NCBI GenBank assembly: GCA_904377855.1
Contig: CAJFGS010000008.1
Coordinates: 13,512-77,511, forward strand
Length of the DNA stretch: 64,000 bases
From: Candidatus Avimonas merdigallinarum
GTDB taxonomy: Bacteria; Bacillota; Clostridia; Oscillospirales; Acutalibacteraceae
Direction: 5' to 3'
Part shown: in pieces, positions 57,251 to 64,000 of the stretch
Layout: each line of letters starts with the position of its first letter
Position numbering within the stretch: the stretch's first letter is position 1
The notes under the pieces: generated by a model
What the model saw: the letters and a program-made list of their open reading frames with translations, nothing else
Databases searched by the model: none
What the model was told of the DNA's origin: nothing
Position numbers and translations under genes: made by a program

Positions 57251-57288
57251 AAAAAAGAGCCGTTGTATGACTACAACGGCTCTTTTTT
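57251..57288. terminator. Bidirectional terminator between smpB and the AI-2E permease gene
   Basis: A perfect 17-bp stem (57251-57267, 57272-57288) with A6 and T6 tracts and a 4-base loop. It serves both convergent genes. Confidence 0.95.
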
Positions 57289-57437
57289 CGGAATAGTGGT
57301 AATTGGACATCGACTGATAAAAGTATAAACGGGAAAAGCGGAAATGTCGATGCACAATCTTCAATATTTCTTGCACTATCCGCAATATTTTTAAAATTCG
57401 ACAAAAATTCCTACATTTCCTATTGACAGCAAAGGGC

Positions 57438-58697
57438 TCAAGGCCGCTCTTCCGGGGATTCGCCAGGCTCCGCCGGGTTGCTTTCCTGCGCCGATTCTGC
57501 GGGAGGCCGCACGCCCGGCCCTTCTGGCGGAGCGGGAAGGGGATTGTCCCCGGCTTCCGCCTCGCCCGCCGCGGCCGCCTTCCGGCGGCGGTAACGGATG
57601 AGATCAATCAAAATCATCTGCACGATGGCGAAGATCGGGACCCCCAGGAAGATCCCCCAGAATCCCAGCAACCCGCCGCACAGCGTAATCGCCAACAATA
57701 CATAGATGGGCTTTATCCCCACGTTGGTCCCCACCACCCGAGGCTGGATGACGTTGGCGTCGAGCTGCTGCATGCCGATGATATAGATGGCGAGGAAGAT
57801 GCTCCCGTACAGGTTCCCGGAAAGCAAGGAGATCGCGACGGCGACCACCCCGCCGATGATCGCGCCGAAGTAGGGGATCATATTCATTAAGCCGATCATA
57901 ACGCCCAGCACCACCGGGACCGGCGCCCGGAAGATAAAGCAGCCGATAGTCATGATTACCGCCACAATGCAGGCGTCCAGTAGTTGCGAATAGAGGTAGC
58001 TGTACAGGATTTCACAGGCGCTGTGGGTGTATTTGGAGATGATGGCCATCGGCCGGGCGGGGATAAAGAGGGAGAATACCAGCTTGCAAGCCCGCACCAG
58101 CGATTCCCGGCCGAGCAGCATGTACACCGAAACGATCAGCGCCATGAAAAGGTTGAGCAGGGAGGAGGTAAAGCTCATGAGTCCTTTGAAGTAGGTGGGA
58201 ACGTTTTCCAGCTTCAGCATCGGCTCGATATACGCCGTATAGATGTTTTCCACCGCATGGGAGAGGTTGAGCCCCTCCAATGGCCCGCCCTCCTGCGTCC
58301 AGGAATCCAGGGTAAGCGTCAGCTGATCAAAATACCCCGGCAGGGAAGCGATCAGGCTGCGGACGCCGTCAAAAATCGCGGGGATGGCGAAGGTCAGCAG
58401 CAAAGCGATCAGCGCGAACAGGCCGAGATAGACCAACAGCACGGAAAAGGCGCGGGCATGGCCGCGAAGCAGCTTGGGCTTTGCGGCCAATAGCCGGCGT
58501 TCCAGGAATTTGGCGGGGGCGTAGAGAAGAAACGCCAGGATAAATCCGGTGACGAACGGGCTGAGAATATCAAAAACCCTCCAGATAAAGTCCCAGATGT
58601 TCTGGAAGTTATCGAAGGTTTTGTACACCGCAATCAGCGCCACACCCAACAGGAAAAACCCGAGCAGGTGCGTCAGGTTCTTGATGCGTTCCTTCAT
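57438..58697 (-). CDS. AI-2E family transporter (PF01594-type permease)
   Basis: A 419-residue membrane protein with about eight helices. The family signature PVVLGVMIGLMNMIPYFGAIIG and QQLDANVIQPRVVGTNVGI are present. Characterised members export AI-2 or act as Na+/H+ antiporters, so the substrate is open. A Pro/Glu/Ala-rich tail ends the protein. Promoter TTGTAG (58788-58783) and TATACT (58765-58760) lie on the - strand upstream. Confidence 0.9.
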   Translation of the reverse strand: MKERIKNLTHLLGFFLLGVALIAVYKTFDNFQNIWDFIWRVFDILSPFVTGFILAFLLYAPAKFLERRLLAAKPKLLRGHARAFSVLLVYLGLFALIALLLTFAIPAIFDGVRSLIASLPGYFDQLTLTLDSWTQEGGPLEGLNLSHAVENIYTAYIEPMLKLENVPTYFKGLMSFTSSLLNLFMALIVSVYMLLGRESLVRACKLVFSLFIPARPMAIISKYTHSACEILYSYLYSQLLDACIVAVIMTIGCFIFRAPVPVVLGVMIGLMNMIPYFGAIIGGVVAVAISLLSGNLYGSIFLAIYIIGMQQLDANVIQPRVVGTNVGIKPIYVLLAITLCGGLLGFWGIFLGVPIFAIVQMILIDLIRYRRRKAAAAGEAEAGDNPLPAPPEGPGVRPPAESAQESNPAEPGESPEERP

Positions 58698-58759
58698 GCC
58701 GCCAAATCCCTTCCTAACCGTTTATATTGCGGGCTTGCCGCGGGGAATTCCTTCTTTTT

Positions 58760-58788
58760 AGTATAGCAATTTTTTGCAAAGGCTACAA
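58760..58788 (-). promoter_or_regulatory. Promoter of the AI-2E family gene
   Basis: On the - strand TTGTAG and TATACT are 17 bp apart, about 65 bases upstream of ATG 58697. Apart from this and the PFOR terminator I see nothing in 58698-59022. Confidence 0.65.
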
Positions 58789-58947
58789 GGCAAAAAAAGA
58801 CAGAAAAACGAAAGGTTTGCTTAAGAAGGGGGGCAAAGTCCGGCTTTGCAGCGCCCGGCTTTACAGTTTCGCGGCGCACGGCGCCCCGGAGCGGTGGCGG
58901 CGGCAGTTGGCCGGCCCAGCGCCCGGGAGGCCGAACACCCGGACAGC

Positions 58948-58984
58948 AAAACACCCCCGCCATCCAGGGATGGCGGGGGTGTTT
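58948..58984 (-). terminator. PFOR terminator
   Basis: A 17-bp GC-rich stem (58948-58965, 58968-58984) with A/T tracts at both ends, 38 bases past the PFOR stop. Confidence 0.88.
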
Positions 58985-59022
58985 GTCGCTAAGGCTTGGC
59001 CGGGCTTGCCGGCTGCTGGAAT

Positions 59023-62000
59023 TTACTTCTTGCCGCCGTAGAGCTGGCCCAGACGGACCAGATGCTCGTAACGGGCAGCCGCTTCCTTCTCCGCTTCGGA
59101 GAAGAGCTTTTCCGCGCGTTCCGGGAAGGAACGGGTCAGCGAGTTGTAACGGACCTCGCCCATGATGAAGTCACGATAGGAGGCCGTCGGCGCCTTGCTG
59201 TCCAGGGTGAAGGATTCCTCCTTGCGGGGATCGAAGCGGTAGGTGTGCCAGTACCCGGCCTCCACCGCTTTCTTCTCCTCAAGCTGGGAGATGCCCATGC
59301 CGCCCTTGATGCCGTGGTTGATGCAGGGCGCGTACGCGATGATCAGGGACGGGCCGTGATACGACTCCGCTTCCTGGATGGCTTTCAGGGTCTGGTTCAT
59401 GTCGGCGCCCATCGCGATCTGCGCGACGTACACATAGCCGTAGCTCATCGCAATCGCGCCGAGATCCTTCTTCTTGACCGCTTTACCGGCCGCCGCAAAC
59501 TGCGCAACCGAGCCGATCGGGGTCGCCTTGGAGGACTGGCCGCCGGTGTTGGAATACACTTCGGTATCGAACACCATGACGTTGACGTCTTCGCCCGAGG
59601 CCAGGACATGGTCCACGCCGCCGAAGCCGATGTCATACGCCCAGCCGTCGCCGCCGAACATCCAGAAGGACTTCTTGACCAGCATATCGGCGTTCTTCAG
59701 GGCTTCCTTGTACAGCGCGTCGAATTCGCAGCCGCACTCGCCGCACGCCTGGACCGCTTTCTCCAGCGCGGGGACAACCTTCGCCGCCGCCGCTTTGGAG
59801 GCGTCCGCGTCGTCCTTGCCGGCCAGCCATTCCTGCGCCGCTTCCTTCAGGCCCCATTCGGCCGGCAGGTCGGCGTCCGCAAACTTCTGCATGATGTCGG
59901 CCAGGCGGTTCCGGCGGGCCTTCACGCCCAGGAACATGCCGTAGCCGTATTCCGCGTTGTCCTCGAACAGGGAGTTCGCCCATGCCGGGCCGTGGCCTTC
60001 CTCATTCACCGTGTAGGGGGTGGAGGGGGAAGAACCGCCCCAGATGGAGGAGCAGCCGGTGGCGTTGGCAATGTACATCCGGTCGCCGAACAGCTGGGTG
60101 ATCAGCTTGGCATACGGGGTTTCGCCGCAGCCCGCGCACGCGCCCGAGAACTCGAGCAGCGGCTGACGGAACTGGCTGCCCTTGACGGTCGAGGTCTTGA
60201 ACTTCTCCGCCACTTCCGGCTTCTTGGGCAGGTTGATGCCGTAGAGGAATTTCTCTTCCTCGCTCTCCTGGGTCTCCAGGGGCTTCATGACCAGGGCCTT
60301 GTTCCCCTTCATGCCCGGACATACCGTCGCGCAGGAGCCGCAGCCGGTGCAGTCGAGGGCGGAAACCGTCATCGCAAACTGATAGCCCGGCAGGCCGGTG
60401 GCCGGCTTCATCTTCATGCCTTCCGGCGCGTTCTTCGCCTCTTCCTCGTTCAGGATGATCGGGCGGATGACCGCGTGCGGGCACACATACGAGCAGAAGT
60501 TGCACTGGATGCAGTTTTCGGGCAGCCAGCAGGGGACGTCCACCGCGATGCCGCGCTTCTCATACGCCGCGGAGCCCAGCGGCACGGTGCCGTCCGCATC
60601 CTTGACAAAGGTGGACACGGGGAGCTTGTCGCCCTGCTGCGCGTTCACGGGGGTGAGGATGTTGTCGATGTAATCCTTGATTTCGGGACGGCCGGTGATC
60701 GCGGTTTCCGCCTTCTCGCCGTCCACCGCTTTCGCCCACTCCTTCGGGACCTTGACGCGGCGGACTTCCCGCACGCCGGTCTCGATGGCGTCGTGGTTCA
60801 TCTTGACGATGGCTTCGCCCTTCTTGGAGTAGGACTTGGTGGCGGCTTCCTTCATGAACTGGACGGCGTCTTCCACCGGGATGACCTTCGCCAGCTTGAA
60901 GAAAGCGGCCTGCAGGATGGTATTGGTGCGGTTGCCGAGGCCCAGGCCCTTGGCCAGGTGGGTCGCGTCAATCGTGTAGAACTTGATGTCGTTCTTCGCA
61001 ATGGTGCGCTTCATTGCCGCCGGCAGATGGGTTTCCAGCTCGTCGGCGTCCCAGCTGCAGTTGAGCAGGAAGATGCCGCCCGGCTTCACGTCGCTGATCA
61101 TGTCGTACTTGTCGACATAGGACGGGTTGTGGCAGGCCACGAAATCCGCCTTGCTGACAAAGTAGGTGGACTTGATCGGCTTTTTGCCGAAGCGCAGGTG
61201 GGAAATGGTCACGCCGCCCGACTTCTTGGAGTCGTAAGCGAAGTAGCCCTGCGCATACATATCGGTGTGGTCGCCGATAATCTTGATGGAGTTCTTGTTC
61301 GCGCCGACCGTACCGTCGGAACCCAGGCCCCAGAATTTGCAGGAGCGGGTGCCGCGAGGGGTGGTGTCGAGGTTCTCCTTGACCTTCAGGCTCAGCTTGG
61401 TCACGTCGTCCTCAATACCGATGGTGAAGCGCTTCTTCGGGCGGGCGGTCTCCATGTTGCGGTATACGGCGATGATCTGGCCCGGGGTGGTGTCCTTCGA
61501 GCCGAGGCCGTACCGGCCGGTGTACACCGGGATGGATTCGAACTTGGTGCCCTTGAGGGCGGCGCAGACGTCGAGATACAGCGGCTCGCCGATGGAGCCC
61601 GGCTCCTTGGTGCGGTCGAGGACCGAGATGGCTTCCACGCTGTTCGGGATCGCGGCCAGCAGATGCTTGACCGAGAAGGGGCGGTACAGGCGGACCTTGA
61701 TGAGGCCGACCTTGTCGCCGGCGGCGTTCAGGTGGTCGACCGTCTCCTCGATGGTCTCGCAGACCGAACCCATGGCGATGATCACCCGCTTCGCGTCGCG
61801 GGGGCCGTAGTAGTTGAACAGCTTGTAATTGGAGCCGATCTTTTCATTGACCATGTTCATGTAGGATTCCACGACCTCGGGGATCGCCTCGTAATAGGTG
61901 TTGGAAGCCTCACGAGCCTGGAAGAAGATGTCGGGGTTCTGCGCGGTACCGCGCTGCACCGGATGCTCCGGGTTGAGCGCATGCTGGCGGAAGCGGTCCA

Positions 62001-62598
62001 CCGCTTCCCAGTCGAGCATGCTGGCCAGGTCGTCGTAATCCCACACCTGGATCTTCTGGATTTCATGGGAGGTGCGGAACCCGTCGAAGAAGTGGAGGAA
62101 GGGGACGCGGCCCTTGATGGTGGACAGGTGGGCCACCGCGCCGAGGTCCATAACTTCCTGCACGCTCGAGGAGCAGAGCATGGCATACCCGGTCTGCCGG
62201 CAGGCATATACATCGGAGTGATCGCCGAAGATCGACAGCGCGTGGGAGGCCAGCGCACGGGCCGAAACATGGATAACGTTGGGCAGCAGCTCGCCCGCGA
62301 TTTTGTACATGTTCGGGATCATCAGCAGCAGGCCCTGGGACGCGGTGTAGGTGGTGGTCAGCGCGCCGGCGGCCAGGGAGCCGTGGACAGCGCCGGCGGC
62401 GCCCGCCTCGGACTGCATCTCGGTCACCTGCACGGGACGGCCGAACACGTTTTTCTGCCCGGAAGCAGCCCATTTGTCGGTTTCCTCCGCCATCACGGAC
62501 GAGGGCGTGATGGGGTAGATGGCAGCCACGTCGGTAAACGCGTACGATACGTGCGCGGCGGCGTTGTTGCCATCCATGGTCTTGAACTTTCTTGCCAT
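59023..62598 (-). CDS. nifJ: Pyruvate:ferredoxin (flavodoxin) oxidoreductase
   Basis: A 1191-residue single-chain enzyme converting pyruvate and CoA to acetyl-CoA and CO2 with reduction of ferredoxin, central to anaerobic sugar fermentation. The start YPITPSSVMAEETDKWA is domain I. The ferredoxin domain has CIQCNFCSYVCPHAV and CTGCGSCATVCPG. The thiamine-diphosphate domain has CAGCGETPY, GDGWAYDIGFGG and VFDTEVYSNTGGQSSKATP. AAGGAGGAAG is 10 bases before ATG 62598. It would feed on glucose from the sugar locus. Confidence 0.97.
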   Translation of the reverse strand: MARKFKTMDGNNAAAHVSYAFTDVAAIYPITPSSVMAEETDKWAASGQKNVFGRPVQVTEMQSEAGAAGAVHGSLAAGALTTTYTASQGLLLMIPNMYKIAGELLPNVIHVSARALASHALSIFGDHSDVYACRQTGYAMLCSSSVQEVMDLGAVAHLSTIKGRVPFLHFFDGFRTSHEIQKIQVWDYDDLASMLDWEAVDRFRQHALNPEHPVQRGTAQNPDIFFQAREASNTYYEAIPEVVESYMNMVNEKIGSNYKLFNYYGPRDAKRVIIAMGSVCETIEETVDHLNAAGDKVGLIKVRLYRPFSVKHLLAAIPNSVEAISVLDRTKEPGSIGEPLYLDVCAALKGTKFESIPVYTGRYGLGSKDTTPGQIIAVYRNMETARPKKRFTIGIEDDVTKLSLKVKENLDTTPRGTRSCKFWGLGSDGTVGANKNSIKIIGDHTDMYAQGYFAYDSKKSGGVTISHLRFGKKPIKSTYFVSKADFVACHNPSYVDKYDMISDVKPGGIFLLNCSWDADELETHLPAAMKRTIAKNDIKFYTIDATHLAKGLGLGNRTNTILQAAFFKLAKVIPVEDAVQFMKEAATKSYSKKGEAIVKMNHDAIETGVREVRRVKVPKEWAKAVDGEKAETAITGRPEIKDYIDNILTPVNAQQGDKLPVSTFVKDADGTVPLGSAAYEKRGIAVDVPCWLPENCIQCNFCSYVCPHAVIRPIILNEEEAKNAPEGMKMKPATGLPGYQFAMTVSALDCTGCGSCATVCPGMKGNKALVMKPLETQESEEEKFLYGINLPKKPEVAEKFKTSTVKGSQFRQPLLEFSGACAGCGETPYAKLITQLFGDRMYIANATGCSSIWGGSSPSTPYTVNEEGHGPAWANSLFEDNAEYGYGMFLGVKARRNRLADIMQKFADADLPAEWGLKEAAQEWLAGKDDADASKAAAAKVVPALEKAVQACGECGCEFDALYKEALKNADMLVKKSFWMFGGDGWAYDIGFGGVDHVLASGEDVNVMVFDTEVYSNTGGQSSKATPIGSVAQFAAAGKAVKKKDLGAIAMSYGYVYVAQIAMGADMNQTLKAIQEAESYHGPSLIIAYAPCINHGIKGGMGISQLEEKKAVEAGYWHTYRFDPRKEESFTLDSKAPTASYRDFIMGEVRYNSLTRSFPERAEKLFSEAEKEAAARYEHLVRLGQLYGGKK

Positions 62599-63157
62599 TA
62601 ACAACTTCCTCCTTCAAGGATTGAAAATTGAGAAGGATTCCCCCAAAAGCCGGGAACAATCCCCCGAAAATCCGGGAGCGCCCGCCCCTGGCGGCCTCGG
62701 CATTCCGGCGGCGGAACGGTGGATTGGCGGTTCCGCCGCATACCGTTGTTATACTACCACTTTTCGGCTCAAGTGTAAACCACAAAACGGGGGTTTTTCG
62801 AGGGTTTTTAAAAAATTTACAACCGCACTTTCGGCAAACGCCGTGAAAGACCAAAAAACAGCGGTATTTGCGCGCAGGAGCGCGCCATACCGTGAAATCA
62901 CGCCGTACCGCGGTTTTCCGGCTTCTCAGGGGCCGCGCACGCGTACGCCGCCGTTTGACATGGAGATAAAAACCCGATATTATTAGAATTATACTTTTTT
63001 CCGCTTTCCGAACGCTTTTTGATTGGCAGTATTTTAACAAAGCCTTCACAAAGGCGGAGGGAACCGCCCGGCGGCGGCCGGAAAAAAGGAGAAACGGTTT
63101 TTCATTACATCGACTAGGGCGGACATCCGCCCGGAAAGAAAGGGGAAATACTTCCAC
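62599..63157. other. Divergent region between PFOR and the CNNM-type gene
   Basis: It holds a promoter for each side. On the - strand TTTACA (62779-62774) and TAGTAT (62756-62751), 17 bp apart, serve PFOR. On the + strand TTGACA (62955-62960) and TATTAT (62978-62983), 17 bp apart, serve the 63158 gene. The + leader of about 168 bases contains a hairpin (63117-63132) just before the RBS but no riboswitch that I recognise. No gene is seen. Confidence 0.6.
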
Positions 63158-64000
63158 ATGCCTGCCGACCCTGAACCTGCGGGAAACTTATGGCTCCAGA
63201 TCCTGTTGCTGGTTGTCCTGATTTTCGTCAACGCGTTTTTCGCGGCGTCGGAAATCGCCATCATTTCGCTCAACGACAATAAGATCCGTAAAATGGCCGA
63301 GGAGGGGCACAAAAAGGCCAAGCAGGTCCTCAAGCTGACCGAGGACTCCTCCAATTTCCTGGCGACTATTCAAATCGGCGTTACCCTGGCCGGGTTCCTG
63401 ACCTCCGCAACCGCGGCGCAGTCCCTGGCCGAACCGCTGGCCAATTGGTTCCTCGGGCTGGTCCCGGCGATGGCCGCTTATTCCAGCGCCGTCCATACGG
63501 TCAGCGTGGTGCTGATTACCCTGATTATGTCGTATTTCTCGCTGGTGTTCGGCGAACTGGTGCCCAAGCGCGTCGCCATGCAGAAAGCGGAATCCCTTTC
63601 CTTCCATGCCATCGGCGTCCTGCGGGCGGTGGCGTTTGTCACCCGCCCGTTTGTCAAGTTCCTGTCCGTGTCCACCAACCTGGTGGTGCGGCTGTTCGGC
63701 ATGGATCCCCATGCCGACGAGGAGAACGTCACCGAGGAAGAAATCCGGATGATGGTGGACGTCGGCGGGGAGAAGGGCGTGATTGAGGACGCCCAGAAAA
63801 CCATGATCGACAACATCTTCGAGTTCGACGACCTCACGGCAGAGGACATCATGACCCCCCGCACCGATGTGGAATCGGTGGAGGTCAGCGAAGAACTTGG
63901 GGAGGCGCTGCGCGCCGGCGTGGACGGGGGGTACTCCCGCCTGCCGGTCTATGAAGAGGATATTGACAACATCATCGGCGTGCTGTACGTCAAGGACCTG
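63158..64000 (+). CDS. CNNM/CorC (hemolysin-like) DUF21-CBS membrane protein, 3' end outside the window
   Basis: The first 281 residues of a membrane protein; the reading frame is open at the window end. Residues about 10-190 are the DUF21 domain (LLLVVLIFVNAFFAASEIAIISLND, LVFGELVPKRVAMQ) with three to four helices. EEIRMMVDVGGEKGVIEDAQKTMI and DIMTPRTDVESV start the paired CBS domains. Relatives move or sense Mg2+ or other divalent ions. AAAGGGG lies upstream of ATG 63158, with rather long spacing. Confidence 0.9.
   Translation, partial: MPADPEPAGNLWLQILLLVVLIFVNAFFAASEIAIISLNDNKIRKMAEEGHKKAKQVLKLTEDSSNFLATIQIGVTLAGFLTSATAAQSLAEPLANWFLGLVPAMAAYSSAVHTVSVVLITLIMSYFSLVFGELVPKRVAMQKAESLSFHAIGVLRAVAFVTRPFVKFLSVSTNLVVRLFGMDPHADEENVTEEEIRMMVDVGGEKGVIEDAQKTMIDNIFEFDDLTAEDIMTPRTDVESVEVSEELGEALRAGVDGGYSRLPVYEEDIDNIIGVLYVKDL

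Noticed and set aside
58996..62601. A 1201-codon + strand open frame opposite PFOR
   Set aside because: PFOR matches its family over the full length; the opposite frame is a codon-bias shadow with no family resemblance.
62990..63157. Mg2+ riboswitch in the leader of the CNNM-type gene
   Set aside because: A leader of about 168 bases with a hairpin before the RBS is suggestive, but no riboswitch consensus is recognisable.

Overview
The window is chromosomal DNA of a GC-rich member of the Clostridia, probably the Oscillospiraceae/Ruminococcaceae and plausibly a gut organism. The basis is gene order and regulation: hrcA-grpE-dnaK-dnaJ behind a perfect CIRCE operator, lepA followed by hemW, an SRP RNA directly upstream of dnaX-ybaB-recR, lipoprotein-type solute-binding proteins, a pyruvate:ferredoxin oxidoreductase, sigma-A-like promoters and AAGGAGG-type ribosome binding sites. 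Many genes use GTG or TTG starts. I see no rRNA, tRNA, IS element, prophage or CRISPR array.

Positions 1-32100 hold a large carbohydrate-utilisation region. It encodes two GH66-type lipoproteins (54-1904 and 6349-8196), a signal-less GH66-type enzyme (19224-20921), and a GH13_31 oligo-1,6-glucosidase (4679-6331) with the Val after its nucleophile that marks alpha-1,6 specificity. Transport genes are three solute-binding proteins and two permease pairs (23841-25765 and 30152-32010). One solute-binding protein is an 1821-residue, membrane-anchored form carrying ten tandem CBM6/35-like modules. No ABC ATPase is encoded, so a shared MsmX-type ATPase elsewhere is expected. The region also holds three uroporphyrinogen-decarboxylase-like proteins, two AraC regulators, an NHL-TPR-Yip1 membrane protein and a DUF5696 protein. 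The simplest reading is surface capture and cleavage of an alpha-1,6-glucan (dextran or isomaltodextrin type), import of oligosaccharides, and cytoplasmic completion by the GH66-type and GH13 enzymes. The URO-D-like genes hint at an additional methyl-transfer step. Candidate AraC sites are 11-bp direct repeats 30 bp apart (4310-4350), a related element at the araC promoter (1963-1979), and inverted repeats at 18999-19019 and 4423-4439.

Positions 32302-37499 are small accessory operons. One is SirTM-type sirtuin, zinc macro-domain hydrolase and flavin/ferredoxin protein. Another is an HxlR regulator divergent from an NAD(P)H-binding protein and a metallo-beta-lactamase-like protein with degenerate metal site. 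A DUF4375 protein follows.

Positions 37638-64000 are mostly core genome: hemW, lepA, an NlpC/P60-like lipoprotein that has lost all three catalytic residues, a TetR/epimerase divergon, a DUF6688 membrane protein, the heat-shock operon, SRP RNA-dnaX-ybaB-recR, smpB, an AI-2E-family permease, PFOR, and the start of a CNNM/CorC-type protein cut by the window end.
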